Shown here one piece after another: positions 1-12,296 of a DNA stretch of 64,000 bases. The position numbers and the translations under genes were made by a program. Position 1 is the stretch's first letter. The number at the start of each line of letters is the position of its first letter. The stretch comes from Sclerotinia nivalis (Eukaryota; Ascomycota; Leotiomycetes; Helotiales; Sclerotiniaceae). The notes beneath the pieces were generated by a model. The model saw only the letters and a program-made list of their open reading frames with translations. It was not told the DNA's origin and did no database searches. The DNA is taken from positions 1,364,001 through 1,428,000 of the forward strand of contig JAPEIS010000014.1 in assembly GCA_029531795.1 (NCBI GenBank), in the 5' to 3' direction.

Positions 1-269
1 ATCGATGGTAGTTTCGCAATTTCTTCCACACCGGAGAGAGTTATACAATAGAAATCGCTGTTCTTATAAACACTATGTCTTCAACCCCTTCTATGATCTA
101 TGTATAATTCTATTCATGCACGCTAAAGTGATGCCAAACCACCCGAGCGCAACAATCCAAAGTCCGATATTTCCTCTTTTTTCCGACCTATGTACGCATC
201 AATCAACACGAAGATCCGTCCCTTTTAACCACTCCTGTATAAACGACGCTTTCCTCACCACTCTTACCC
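1..269. other. Window edge, no gene seen
   Basis: An open frame covers most of this stretch on the plus strand, but it has no family resemblance and low-complexity composition. It is most likely 3' flank of the minus-strand kinase-like gene that ends at 270. Confidence 0.5.
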
Positions 270-2134
270 TTACGCTTTACCCATTAACCTCTTAACTCTC
301 AACCAAACTTCAAAAGCCTCCAGCTTTAACTCCACCCTCACATACCCCAACCACGCCACCAACAACCTGAACCCATTGACTGGCCACAAAAGACTGCCCC
401 TCGCCCTGATCTCCTCCATCTGTTCCTGAAATACCGTTCTCGAGCAATACCGGGCCAGAATCAAGAATGTTCTCACAGGCCCCTGTCGCGTATGTAAATT
501 CTCGTCCAAACTTCTCGTTAAATCATTTGTCTTCAATATTAACAGAATGATTCTCGGAACCTGTCCTAGCATTTGGACAAGTTGTTGAAGCATCCCTTCA
601 CCCAATGCTTCATTAATATGTTTCTTCTCTTCTTCCGATCGCTGAAGAGCTACATCTTTTGTTAGAATGGTGTAATCGCGGCCCGTTATAGCCGAGGCGA
701 ATAGGGGGAATTGTTCATCTGTTATACCAGCTACCTCTTTAGCGTATTTGCGCATGCGGGGTTCATTAGCGTCAATTACTGCCAGCCAGAGTTTTGCATA
801 TGAACGTCGGAGTCCGAGGGGAATATCGCGGTAGAGACCGTGGTCGTAGAGGATTACGTCGAAATTGGCGCCACGGCGATTGTCATTTTTGCGAATAGCG
901 AGATTGCCCCCATGAGGATCACAGTGTAGAGGGGCATCCTTTCCGAAGATCATCTCGTTGAAAATATGGGCGAGGGCAGCGGAGACTTCGTCACGATCGA
1001 TACCATTAGAATCGAGAAATTCGAGATCATCTAGACGATGTCCAGCTACATTCTCCATAACCAATATGCGTTTCTTTGCCCACAAAACATCAGGTATAAT
1101 CAACGGCAATTCCGGTATCCGTGAAAAGTAATCTTTTGCCCGCAAAGCATTTTTACCCTCCTCAGTAAAGTCCAGTTCGATTGGCAAAGAAGCTTCCATT
1201 TCCGATGACAACCATTCTAAATCATATTCCGGGAAAAATTTCTTCAATGTCGAGAATGTAAAACCAGTTAATGCTAGATCAAGAGCTGCCCATTCCGCCA
1301 AATTTGGATGTTGCACCTTAACAGCGACCTTTTGTCCAGTTTCCTTGACAGTCGCCAGATGTACCTGTGCTAGCGATGCTGCCCCTATCGGTTGAGGTGC
1401 AAATTCTGAGAAGTAATCCGAAAGTTGTTCGCCCGTATCCATCTTAAACATATTCTCTATCGACTCCATTGATGAAACAGGGCATTTGTCCTGCAAGGGT
1501 ATAAATGTCGTTGTCCATTCTAAAGGTAGAAGGTAATTCATAGCACTCTGCGAAACCAATTAGCCACTGCATATGCACTTAGCACAAATACCATACCAAA
1601 TGTTGCCCTAGCTTAATAAATATGCTCCCATTCTTCTCCAACACTCTCAATGTCCGATCCGCACATCTCTGATGACAATCTTTCAACATTCTATCCTTTT
1701 CCGCCTCGTCCTCAATCTTTTCATTATGGTTCAACGTAACTCGATAACTGTCGCACCTCGAATTAGCCACTTGTCCCAAACAACCTCACACAATACCAGA
1801 CAATCACTCACTCGTTTATACAAACAAAGAGTGTACTGACCACTCTCCCCGTCCTCTCAACCGCTTCATACGCATGCCTTACATCGTCCGTGAAAGCAAG
1901 TCCAGTCGCAGCAATGCCTCCCACGGCAGAAGCCATGATAACTTTATTCCCCTTTCGACTCTGCTGATATCCATTTCCATAACCATATCCATTCCCTCCC
2001 CTCTTCCCCGTCGAGTACGCCGCATTCTTCACCCAGGGCGTCTTCCTTTCTCTCTGAATACATCTCCCACAAGTCCAGGGGATCGCCTTCGGTCTCGACC
2101 TCGCCCACGCCGATGCGAAATTGAGTCCCTTCAT
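270..2134 (-). CDS. ABC1/UbiB-family atypical kinase, mitochondrial (Mcp2-like)
   Basis: Exons on the minus strand are 2134..1812, 1747..1597 and 1547..270, giving 583 aa. Both introns (64 and 49 nt) are GT-AG and keep the frame. The ABC1/ADCK fold is clear: a KLGQ motif near residues 153-156, the alanine-rich loop PIGAASLAQVHLA near 210-222 in place of a normal glycine loop, the VAVKVQHP lysine near 235, DPHGGN at about 368-373 and a YDHG (DFG-equivalent) near 393. The N-terminus is basic and Ser/Arg-rich, then has a short hydrophobic segment, as expected for a mitochondrial inner-membrane protein. The family splits into Coq8 and Mcp2/YPL109c-like groups. The YRVTLN...KNGSIFIKLGQHLSAMNYLLP region fits the Mcp2 group, linked to mitochondrial lipid homeostasis. 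The assignment within the family is inferred. It shares a 345-bp upstream region with the small plus-strand gene at 2480. Confidence 0.85.
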
Positions 2135-2479
2135 TGTCTATGTATGTGTTATACACGCGTACGTACTGTGCGAAAACCACACAAAGTCTCCGTGGATTAT
2201 CGAATACGATCCATTAATTCATACCACCATTAACAGCAACAGATTCATAAATGTTCAATGCAAAAGTGTTGAGGACTTACCTATTTAAAAAAAAGTTGCC
2301 AAGTCCCTTGTTCAAAGATCCCTGCCGATCCCCGGAGATCGCATGACGTCCTTGGCTTCTTTAATTTTCCCATGTTTACAAAACCGTTCGATCATTTGAG
2401 ACCGTACAGGCGCAAACGAGGAGAAAGAGAAATGTGAATTGTTCAATTTTTCATAATCAATCTACGGAAGCAATTCAAA
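2135..2479. promoter_or_regulatory. Shared upstream region of a divergent gene pair
   Basis: This 345-bp gap separates the start of the ABC1-kinase gene (minus) from that of the small basic-N-terminus protein (plus), so it must hold both promoters. It contains a TGACGT-type (CRE-like) hexamer near 2344 and AT-rich tracts. No further element can be assigned. Confidence 0.4.
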
Positions 2480-2922
2480 ATGCCTCCTCGCAAATTCAAT
2501 CTAAATAGCAGGGTACTATTCCTATTCTCTCCAATCCAACCCTTTCCTCCCAGCGAGTCCATAGCTCAGCTAACAACCCCTCCTTTCAGACTTTAACGGC
2601 CCCTCTAGCAGCCGCAACCATGGCGTTACTCCTTTACACATATTCTCGTATCTCCATTAGAGCAGCAAAGCAAAATGCGCAGAAACATCGCGAAGCAGAC
2701 GGCGGCCAAATAAATTGGGCCAACGAAAGTTTGAGACGTCATGGTCAGTTAGATGTGTCGCAAGAGCAAAAAACCGTGAAACAATTATTAGGCACGGCGA
2801 AGGATAATTTGGAGGAATTGAGGACAAAGGGAGATGCGCCTGAGAGTCACGAGGTAGAGAGAAAATTGAGGGAGAGAGCAGCCAAGGGGAGAGAAGGTGG
2901 TCTTGCTGGGAAAGCAGAATGA
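2480..2922 (+). CDS. Small conserved-type protein with basic N-terminus, function unknown
   Basis: Two exons, 2480..2512 and 2590..2922, with a 77-nt GT-AG intron, encode 121 aa. The ATG at 2480 was chosen because MPPRKFNLNSR joins in frame to a hydrophobic TLTAPLAAATMALLLYTYSR segment. The ATG at 2620 alone would cut that segment in half. The protein has a basic start, one possible membrane segment (about 12-30), and a charged, coiled-coil-prone remainder rich in Glu, Arg and Lys. This looks like a single-pass, perhaps mitochondrial, protein. I do not recognise the family. The intron has a plausible branch site (CTAAC) before the acceptor. Confidence 0.65.
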
Positions 2923-3356
2923 TGTCAAATGAGGATGATGATGAAAATTGGAGCGATGTTTTTGGGGTTATACGGCCAGGGTGCAAAGCTACATATATAA
3001 GTTTGTCTTTCGAGGTTGCATATGGGAGTTCCAGGGCTATCTTTACAAGATTGTATATTTAGGTGAGGGTGAAATATTAAACAATCATTGCCTTGATGGC
3101 TAAAACTATCTATAAGTACAAGCTCCTCGCTCACAAAAAGGTACCATCCAAATATGCGTCTGTAATATGTTCCATAAACACAAAAGCCACATCATGCTAA
3201 CTCGATACCTCGCCGAGTACATGACCGAACGCTAGCAAATTTCAAATGCTGTAAAATGCAGTAATATTTCTTAATTTCTTCATCAGCTCGAACCTCATAA
3301 GGGTATGTTCTAGTTTAAACATCTTACCAAGGACGTTGTCCGAAGAATTCAAGCAT
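2923..3356. other. Intergenic region between convergent genes
   Basis: 434 bp between two convergent 3' ends. It is AT-rich with no coding signal and presumably holds both 3' UTRs and poly(A) sites. Confidence 0.4.
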
Positions 3357-4632
3357 TTACAATGCTTCTCCCGATTTCCGTATTCCTTCTGCCCTGGCAT
3401 GATTCAGATGTTTCATAACATACTCATAAGTGAGTATAGTGGTCGTGGCCGCTGGTACAGCTCTCATCATATTCGTGCCCATACCGGCATAAAATGCTCT
3501 CCACCCTTCTTCGCGTAATATTGTTTTAAATGTCATCACAATGCCCCTATATTTTGGTACTGCTTGTTTAACTTGAGTCACGGGATTCGGAATCCCATGT
3601 TGGGAGTGTCCTTCCAGACCTCCCCTAAATGCACCATATTCTGTTGAGGCAGCTGGCATGGATCTTTGTTGAGTTTGAAGTCTTGTTCGAATGACTTCAT
3701 GGGGATATGTGGTAGAGCTTGCTATAATCTTGCTGAGCACACTTGCAGATAATACTCCGAATAGATGAGCGCTCTCGTCACCTTCTGCAGATTCTCCCAT
3801 GCCCTGACCTGTGAACTTTTTCTTGAGGTATTCATAAGTTGGAAATTGAACAGCCACATGTGTCAAGCCAAGTAGTGCAGGAGTCAGACCAGAATAGAAC
3901 GATAAAATTCCTTCAGTCCTGTACATCACTTTTGCTGCATCGAAAGTTGAACGATAATGCCAAGGTGGTCTAGCCCCATTACTCTTTGCCTTTCGACTGA
4001 CTTGTGACATGAGACGAGTCTTTATAACCCAGATGGGATTCGTAACCATTGTAGATGAGGCTCCAGCCATTATCGAAGACCAAAAATTGACCACTACTGT
4101 GTTATCTGTAAAGATTTTTTTCTTAGCTTTCATTTTCACCTTTAAGGTTGATCCATGGGGAATCCATACCGCTTTTCTGCCCAAAGAACTGTTTTGATCT
4201 GCCATAGACCGTAAACCAAACTGCCCATGTTGGTAGATAACCAAGGATGATCGGACCAAGGCCCCGGTACAATCCTTTCAACCCTTCTTCCCGCCATATC
4301 ACTCTTCCTGTTCCAAGTAAACCACTGTATACCGCTTGTCCAGCAGATTGTGACCCTAGTCCTTGTGCTGCTCTGAAACCCCCTTGTGCTTGTAATTTCG
4401 TCTTAATGACATCTAGTGGGCAAGTAACAACTCCAGAAGCAAAACCACCCACCGCCCCCGCAAATGCATTAAACTCCCATTCCGCCCTTGTTCTAGCTAT
4501 TCTCTCCAATCTAGTAATCGGCGAATCGCCTCCCCCAAACGCCAAACTCGATGCGAATTGTTGAGTAGTAGGTTGGGAGGACGCAAAATCCTCAGATCGC
4601 GGTGATGATGGCGTGCTGCGTTCATGTGTCAT
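3357..4632 (-). CDS. Mitochondrial carrier, probably NAD+/nucleotide type (Yia6/Ndt-like)
   Basis: Exons 4632..4170 and 4105..3357 (64-nt GT-AG intron) encode 403 aa. Three mitochondrial-carrier repeats are visible, each with a PX[DHW]X[IV][KR]T-type signature: CPLDVIKTKLQAQG in repeat 1, NPIWVIKTRLMSQ in repeat 2 and YPHEVIRTRLQTQQ in repeat 3. The phrase PIILGYLPTWAVWFTVY after repeat 1 resembles the Yia6/Yea6 (NAD+) carriers more than the Flx1/folate carriers. The W in the second signature is shared by both groups. The extended N-terminus (about 50 residues, Ser/Thr-rich) precedes the first repeat. The carrier fold is certain; the substrate is inferred. Confidence 0.85.
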
Positions 4633-5641
4633 TTTAATTGTTGTTGGCGCAAATATTCAATAGCTTCTACTACCTCAGCCGCAGACGGGCAGAAGTAATC
4701 GCGGGAGGAAAGCCACAGATGGTTTGGAAGGCCTTCAGTTATTGTCGCCGTTCTTTTCTTGCAATCTCGTGTCCCGGTGTGCGGGGAAAGATCCCACGCA
4801 GCACGCCAGTGACACAACAGCTAACGGTTATCGCAGGCCATTGACAATCGCCTGAATATTTGGTAAAGGATCGTGGAAATGAGCGAGAGTTGGAAGTTGG
4901 AAGGGTGGGCTTTTGTTCTTTGAAGAAAGTGGGTTGAGGATTTTGTGGTTGAGTGGGAAGCACCGGAACCTAAGATCGGCTTAAAATTCTCGGAAGCTTG
5001 TAATAATAATATCAATCGCTTGATAAAAAGGGTCGACCCGCCAAGCTAAAATTAAGAAGCAGGTACACCTCACAAAGGTTGAATCGTAAGTATGGTTGAG
5101 CTTATGATTTGATCAACTTGAGATTATTTATGATTATCAAAATGGCCTTTAGCATTTATTAGCCGCCATAAACTAATAAACTAATAAATGTTCAAAATGT
5201 TGTAAATGTTGAATGTTCTAATTCTAATAGGTAAGATGGAAGAACACAACATTTAGACAATAATTCTAGTATTCTATATTCTAACCTTGAAGATGGTATG
5301 CATGTCTGATACACTACCAGACTACCCTACAATGAATAACTTCAAACTGAATTGGAAAGAGGTTAATCATTGCCTCTCATCTCAAACAAAGAAATAATTC
5401 CATCCCACCTCCACGTGCCTACCGAGTATATTTCCCAAAGTTATAATCATCTATCACATATTATCGCATCTTCCCCCGCCGATTTATTCCGTTCCGTTCC
5501 TCTTTCACTCCAACCAATCATATTTTCCTCAAACAACGCTGACTCGCTTACCTAATATCATCATAACTTTTGAACTTCAATCCTCAGTAACACCACCAAA
5601 ATCGACGTCTCTCCCTATTACACACTCACAAATCGCCCATC
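4633..5641. other. Intergenic region, promoters of divergent carrier and QCR7 genes
   Basis: About 1 kb without a coding signal. It contains AT-rich stretches around 5100-5300 and pyrimidine-rich leader sequence from 5370 that leads into QCR7. Both flanking genes are transcribed away from it. Confidence 0.4.
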
Positions 5642-6215
5642 ATGTCTGCACCATCGTTAGCAAGCTGGATCGCTAAGAAGCCTGGACTTTTGAAGATGAT
5701 GAAGCCCTTGGCTTCATGGTATGCTAATGCTGCTGGATACCGTCAGTTGGGATTGAGGTATGCGAGTTTTGACTTCCGGGAATCGAATGAGGGGGAATTG
5801 GGATACGGAAGGAGAGGAAACTGATATTTGGCAACTTATAGAGCCGATGATTTGATCCCCGAGGAGTCTGAAGAGGTCCTTCTTGCCCTTAAACGTTTAC
5901 CGCAAAAGGAAGCTTATGACCGTGTTTTCCGTTTGAGAAGAGCTGTTCAGGTTCGTCACCTCTTTCTATGGGAAATTGAGTAATTGGACGCATAATTGAC
6001 ATTATGTGTAGTGCTCCGTTCAACATCAACTTTTGCCAAAAGAACAACACACAAAGCCAGAAGAAGTGAGCAGCTTTCCTAAATTTTTGCACCTCAACAT
6101 ACTCTAACAAATGAACCCATAGGATTACTTATACCTTTCACCTATCATTGCAGAAATCGAAGCAGAAGCCAAGGAACGTGCCGATTTGGAGTCCTTGACC
6201 ATCACCAAGAAGTAA
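5642..6215 (+). CDS. QCR7: Cytochrome b-c1 complex subunit 7 (QCR7)
   Basis: Four exons, 5642..5757, 5842..5950, 6012..6065 and 6123..6215, give 123 aa, the usual length for this subunit. The joined protein reads through LASWYANAAGYRQLGLRADD, then LALKRLPQKEAYDRVFRLRR, KEQHTKPEE and DLLYLSPIIAEIEAEAKERA. This is the characteristic UCR_14kD/QCR7 pattern. The protein has no membrane segment. It sits on the matrix side of complex III, contacts cytochrome b and is needed for early assembly. All three introns are short (84, 61 and 57 nt) and GT-AG. Four exons in under 600 bp is normal for a small nuclear-encoded respiratory gene in these fungi. Confidence 0.93.
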
Positions 6216-8017
6216 GGGAAAAGCATAGGATCAGGTGGCGCGCTGGATATGTATATTTGGGAGTGGAGGGGTGGAATTTTGGAGGATAGGACCAAAGCAC
6301 TGAGAGATGATGCTCTGTACTCTATAACGATGATCATCAATTCAAAAACAAAAGTCACTCTACTCTATATGGAGGTTGTGTGGAGAATAGATTGTGTCAC
6401 TAGTGTGAGGCGTTGTGATAATGTGAGAAAGGGATATCGTGCATTCTACAACTACGGTGTCTATATATCTCAGATGATTCTAGTGGGCAGTGAAGAATAT
6501 CTAGTCACCAGATTCAGTAGACAAAGACAACATCTCAATATTTCAATCAATGAAAGAAAAGGAACCTGCACCATATTCGAGTCAGTCCAGAAGAATACAA
6601 ATATCAGTTTTCTCACTAGACTTCACAAAACTACAACACTCCAAGTATTGTCTTGCTACTAAATTTTAGACCCCAGATATAGAGACCTTCCAATATACAA
6701 TCATAGACCCAAGTCACATTGATATTAAGTTCAGCTCCTGCATTACATGACATCCCAAAGAAAAGAAACCCTAACAAACACAAAGCCATAAATCAGAATC
6801 CACCATACATACACCACACACCACTAAACTAGGTAACCACCCAAATTTTCAAATTCAGTCGGTTTCCCAGCTCCTCGACTACCTACCTACCTACCTCCCA
6901 ACTAGCTCCCAATCAACATTCTCCCCATCCCAAGACCCTCCAACTACCTAGGTAGGTAACTAACCCAGGTCCCCTATACTGTACTAAACTAAACTAAACC
7001 CAACATACAAAAATCTCATCTCATCTGATAACCTTAAGTAATCTAATTTAACTTAACATAACGTTAACATAACTCAACACATCCAACTATCCCATCTTCC
7101 CATCTATTAACTCGCTTGCACATCAAACTCACGTTTCAGTTCCTTACAATCACACCCGTCAGGAAACAACAAATTTTATTCTTGCAATGAGGAGCTATAG
7201 ATAAATCTACATGTACATCCATCCAAGCAGTCTCCTTCGCACCTCCCACATTCATCCCTTTCACATGTATACTCCGTCCCTTCCCTTTTCCAAGTATGTG
7301 CCCTTTAAATCTACAGTTCAACCTCTCCCGTATGCATAGCCATCCAAATCCAGTCCAGATCCAGCCCAAGCACAATGATTACACCCACAAGTAACTTTTC
7401 GTCACGAAAAGCAAAAGGCAACGACGTGAGCACAAGCTTCCTTCCATTAACAAGCTAACCTAAGCTATCAAGTCCTTGCCCCTCCAAAGCTTTCCTTCCC
7501 TTCGAAACCCCGCCTACCCATCCATCCATCCATTATCCATAGGTATCCATAGAACATTTACACATTTCACAACCTCCACTCCATCCTACCCACCAACTAC
7601 ACTGGCATTTGCGTTCTCATTCTCATTATATGCCCATCTTCCCAGTCTTTCATCCAATGAACCACCAGTGCACCACAGCAGTAGTAAAACCATCATGAAT
7701 AAACAAATCGCAAATGGGACATTTCTATTACAGTGGTATGCTGTCCTTGCACCATGCTTGCTAACAAGCCCAAGCCCGTATCTTCATTCATGAAAAATGA
7801 TCAAACTCCCTGAGCCCCCAGAATGAAAAAATTCGGTACAAGAAATTTCGAAGGTACAAAAACCCCTTCGAAGGTAGGTTGGGGGAATCATTTTTTCCTC
7901 CTTTCCGAATGTTGGTTTCCCCTCCGATCCAATCATACAAAATCTTATCTTTCTCACTTAAAAACTCCGTATATGCATTAAGACGTGTCCGAACGAATTT
8001 CTCAATACAGCGGCATC
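6216..8017. other. Gene-poor 1.8 kb, 3' flanks of convergent genes
   Basis: An open frame at 6249-6662 runs on directly after the QCR7 stop but has no start context or family features, so it is more likely 3' UTR. From 6700 to 7700 the plus strand is strongly biased to C, A and T (many ACCTACC and CCAT runs, for example near 6885-6900), typical of untranslated sequence. No gene is supported. Confidence 0.45.
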
Positions 8018-9510
8018 TCAAACATTGTTACCCGGTTTCTCCTCTGTGTCCATGTGCCAGACCACATAGTTGGGTAATCCAATAACCTCATAACCTGCTC
8101 TCTTGGCCATTTTTGCGAAACCTTCAGTCTCAGCTTGGTTTTCGAATGCGTAGGCTGGGAAGTTAACTCCTATAGATTCGTCAGTGTCTCGGCCTGTCAA
8201 TATCCCTGGCATAATTACCTGATCTATGGACATCTGCCTTCACAATGATGTTGACTCCACCAATACCATCTAGCTTAACTTCTTCATCCTTGTTTTCTCT
8301 CCAGTTACCCATCAAAGCCATGTAAGTGCGACCAGTATCGAATTCCTTATAGCCTGGAGATTCATCAGTATAGTGACGCAAATTTCTGCACTTTATCACA
8401 TACCCTCAACAATAACTGTGTCTTTGTCAAGCTTTGAGGCCAACTTGAGTGCTTTATCCGACTCGATCCAGGAGTTGTAATCAACTGTAAATGATTAGCA
8501 TTGATCGTATGTTCCCAAGGATGTTCTAGACTTACATCGACCCTCAATGTCAACCCCATCACGGTATCGATGGAACCAAACATCTGCACAAGTCAGTAAG
8601 TGTAACAAATACCATAAAAATAAGGATTTCCATACTTGGTACAATGATGTCTCTGTCGTGAGCAATGAAATCCTCAATGATCTTCTCAGGGCTATCGACA
8701 ATATCTGCATCTCTCCAATATACCCATGAATGTTCCGGTTTCAATGCCGCAGAGAGGAGGTAGTTTCTGGCACGAGCCATAATCTTCCTTCGAGGTGCCT
8801 GTGCCACATATGCATGACGTTCTTCAACGGTTTGACCCGAAACCGCGCCGAAGTCCTTCTGAACAATCAAAGCACTGTTGAATGCCGCAGTTTCCTTTCC
8901 GTCTTGAACTCTGTCGAGCTCTGCTGCAAGAACAGCAAGAGTGTCATCGGATGAATCACCAACCAAGAAAGCAAGATCTATCAAATGATGTGGGTATGAC
9001 AAGAGTGAGAGTAAATCGAAGTATTTTGGTAAATATGACGCGGCATCCCGGAGAGGGGTCAAAATCAAAATTCGTTCTTCATTTGCAATTGCTTTCGTAG
9101 TGGATCGGATGGGATTGAGGTCAACACTTTTGATGGTGCTCGAATTTACAACCACTGGTTCATGATGATTAAAGATAACTGGTGTTTGTAAATGCGCGTT
9201 CCAGTCGGCTTGTTCATTCAAAGTCATTTGCATCGGCGGTTTCGAAGGTCCCCAACAATAATATCTTTACAAAAGGAACAAAATCAGCGATGTTAATCTT
9301 GTTTGGCTGTGCCGATTGACCATAATAGAGTGCTTACCTTTGCATCTCTTGTGCTGAAGTACTAATTCCTCTCCATAGTAATATAACAACACCAGCCAAC
9401 GCTACACAGAGTAAAAATCGCGTCCTTGTAAGAAATACCCATATCGCTCTCGCAGGCGGTAATTGTGCCTTTGTAGCTTTCCAATTCATGCCACCCTTAG
9501 GACCCAACAT
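8018..9510 (-). CDS. Anp1/Mnn9/Van1-family alpha-1,6-mannosyltransferase subunit
   Basis: Six exons on the minus strand, 9510..9338, 9264..8636, 8583..8536, 8484..8404, 8353..8219 and 8169..8018, give 405 aa. All five introns are GT-AG and 49-73 nt. The N-terminus has a short cytoplasmic part and one membrane anchor (about residues 30-47, LLCVALAGVVILLW), making a type II Golgi protein. The catalytic domain shows ILILTPLRDAASYLPKYFDL, LIDLAFLVGDSSDDT, the DXD-bearing WVYWRDADIV, PNVWFHRYRDG, DTGRTYMALMGNW and GYEVIGLPNYVVWHM. These are landmarks of mannan polymerase subunits. The length (yeast Mnn9 is about 395 aa, Anp1 and Van1 are longer) favours the Mnn9 branch. It should elongate the N-glycan outer chain in the cis-Golgi. 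The last two exons carry the C-terminal VIGLPNY region. Confidence 0.93.
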
Positions 9511-10475
9511 GGCGAAACCCCTGTGGCTTCAAAACCACCAGATATGATGAGTATGTGATATCAATTCGAGCTCGCAGACGTAGAGATAAAAGCGCTCAGA
9601 GATTCCGGTGCGAAAAAGGTTGAGACCGCAAGCTCTTTGAGGCTGATATTAAGAAGTTTGGTTGATTTGAAGAAGTTGGGGAGGTCGCGAGTGGCAGGGA
9701 GATCCGTTCAGTGGCCTCGAGAGTCTACACGAATTTAGAAATTGTGCCAAGAGAGTCCAAGCGAATGAAAAGAGAGGAACTAGACCTTCGTAATATTATT
9801 TCAATTTTGAGGGGAACTCCACAAGGAAGAGAAGATGAGACTGAGGAGAAAATATCAAGTTACCAAAGAAGATAACTTGAATAATTAAAGTGTTTTTATG
9901 ATGATAAAAAATATTTCAAAGTTTCAAATATTCAAACCGGATGAATATTTTATATAATTCACTAGTTTCTTTCTACCCTATCAACTAAAGTCTCTTAAAT
10001 GCAATACGATCTGATTCGTACTACCGTCTTATCAGAGTATATTGCTTGCGTTGCTTGCGTTGCTTGCGTTGCGTTGTGTTTGCCAATGTCCAATACTAAT
10101 TTATGTACAGGATGCCAATAAACCCGAATTACTCAGAATACCTAGCAGAAAAGGAGTCATCACGTGAAGTAGCTATCTTACGAGAGATTTGGAACTGGGT
10201 ATGGTTCATGTTTAGTACTTTGGCTTACTGTGTGGATAGAGCTGGAGTCATTATCTGAAGTCGGATTTACCATCTATGAATTGTAATTCTGTAAGAGAAT
10301 GTATATACAGGTGCCTTTTACTTTGAAATATTGATCAAGTCACTAATTTAATACCTTGTGATAGTGGAAGTATCTTGCTTACAATTCTGTAAGTAGGCTA
10401 CAGCGGGTTCCGTCATTCAAATTCATCACTTCATCAACTAGACACTTTTCTCTACAATCATCAAGAAATTTCATA
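9511..10475. promoter_or_regulatory. Divergent promoter region, mannosyltransferase / DNA glycosylase
   Basis: 965 bp between two gene starts facing away from each other. It holds a tandem 10-bp repeat (TTGCTTGCGT, about 3.5 copies, 10042-10076) and AT-rich DNA near 9880-9960. No specific factor site can be named. Confidence 0.4.
10042..10076. repeat. 10-bp tandem repeat (TTGCTTGCGT)
   Basis: Three full copies and a partial copy of a ten-base unit lie in the divergent promoter region, about 400 bp upstream of the glycosylase start. Confidence 0.8.
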
Positions 10476-12296
10476 ATGTCTACAAGACGATCAGCTCGTT
10501 TAAGTGCACTTCCTCTCGTCACCGAAAATGTATCTGAAACTATACCGACTTCTTCTGTGGCAAAAGCTGCCAAGGCTATTCATGGAGATAGCCCAGCAGG
10601 ATCCAAGGTTAAAATCAGCAGGAAGAAAAAGACTGCACTGCCAGAAACAACAGCTTCTTCGGCATCTACTAAAATTTCAAACCCCAAGAAGACAAAGGCA
10701 ATATCCGAAAAAGAATCCGAATCTTCCTTGCCCGCAATAATCCCAAATTCCAAGAAGAGAAAAGCTGCTTCAAAAGAATCTTGCGATTCTCCGTCCACCG
10801 AAAATGCAAACCCGTCAACCCCAAAGAAGAGAAATGCTACTTCTATTCCCCTTCCTCCAGTGACCCCAACCCCAGCAGTCATCGCATCGATGTCCAGTCC
10901 TTATAAAGACGTCGACGATAGTATGCATCCACCTCCCGTTGATCGTCTTGCCGTTCTCAATGGAACAAATGCTCCATTATTAACACCCGAAACACATCGA
11001 CTTCTTGCCAATAAACCCATGGATGAAGTATCTCCATCAAAACCACCTGCAGTCAAAATATCAACATCCGATATTTTGGACAAAGCTTTGGAGCACTTGA
11101 TCAAAGTTGAACCCAAGTTAAAGCCAGTTATTGAGAAACATCCATGTCGGATTTTTTCTGCTGAGGGATTAGCTGAGGAGATTGAACCATACAGGGCGTT
11201 AGTCGGTGGAATCATATCGCAGCAGGTAGGAAATTTGTCAAAATCACCTCATTGTCCATAAATTTGACAACAAAATCAGGTCTCCGGTGCGGCAGCCAAA
11301 TCAATCAAGGCTAAATTCGTAGCTCTTTTCAACCCACCTGATTCAGATCCATCTACTCACACATTCCCGACCCCTTCTGCCATTGTAGCTACTGATTTAG
11401 CCCGTCGTAAGTACAAAATTTTACCAACAATTTATCTCTAACTCCACGGCCCCCATCTTCATACCTTTCAATTCCCCTTCCGTCTCTCCCTCCTCACTAA
11501 AACACATAGTCCGCACCGCGGGTCTCTCTCAGCGAAAAGCAGAATATATTTCCGGCCTCGCCCTCAAATTCACAAACGGCGAATTAACCACCCAATTCCT
11601 CCTCACCGCCTCCTATGAAGAAGTTCTCGCCTCCCTAATCCAAGTGCGAGGTCTCGGCAAATGGAGCGTCGAAATGTTCGCCTGTTTTGCTCTCAAACGT
11701 CTAGATGTTTTCAGTACCGGAGATCTGGGGGTTCAAAGAGGAATGGCGGCGCTACTTGGAAAGGATGTGGAGAAATTGAAGAGGGCGGGGAAGGGCGCGA
11801 AAGGGGGCGGGAAGTGGAAATATATGGGAGAGAAGGAAATGGAGGAAATGGCCGAGAGGTTTAGTCCTTATAGGTAAGTCTGTTGAATACTTCTCCTCGT
11901 TTGTTTTTGTCTTGGATCTCCAGCGAGCCTAAAGTCCCCCCGTTGCTTCATATGAATTCAAATATTCTTACTCCTATACCTCGAGGAAGTTGACACTGCC
12001 GCTCGCTTACTTTCCTCTCCTCATCATCCTTCTTACCTACCTACCATATTCACTCCCGCCTTCATTTCATATCCATGCATGAATATCATCGCTCTGATAC
12101 ACCCAAAAGTTCATCACCACCATCCACTCCCCTCTCCCCTTCCCCTCAATTCTGTTTCCCCACAAAATCACTTAAATTCAAAGTCAAACCCGACCCTACA
12201 TTACAGAAAGCTAACACCACTACCAGAAGTATCTTCATGTGGTATATGTGGAGAGTAGAAGATACCGATATCACTACGCTTGAGGAATATTCTTGA
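10476..12296 (+). CDS. HhH-GPD DNA-3-methyladenine glycosylase (Mag1-like)
   Basis: Exons 10476..11225, 11280..11406, 11510..11873 and 12227..12296 encode 436 aa. The first ~160 residues are a disordered, Lys/Ser/Pro-rich tail with several PKK-type basic clusters, likely nuclear targeting. The HhH-GPD fold follows: EPYRALVGGIISQQVSGAAA, then AGLSQRKAEYISGLA, then the helix-hairpin-helix VRGLGKWSVEMFACFAL and the catalytic Asp (about D364) in FSTGDLGVQRG. The C-terminus (SIFMWYMWRVEDTD) is on a 70-nt last exon after an unusually long 353-nt intron. The last exon was chosen because it restores the conserved SPYRS-W-W ending. The enzyme excises 3-methyladenine and related alkylated purines in base-excision repair. 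Confidence 0.9.

Noticed and set aside
6249..6662. 137-aa frame just after QCR7
   Set aside because: It starts 33 bp past the stop of QCR7, lacks family features and is most likely 3' UTR.
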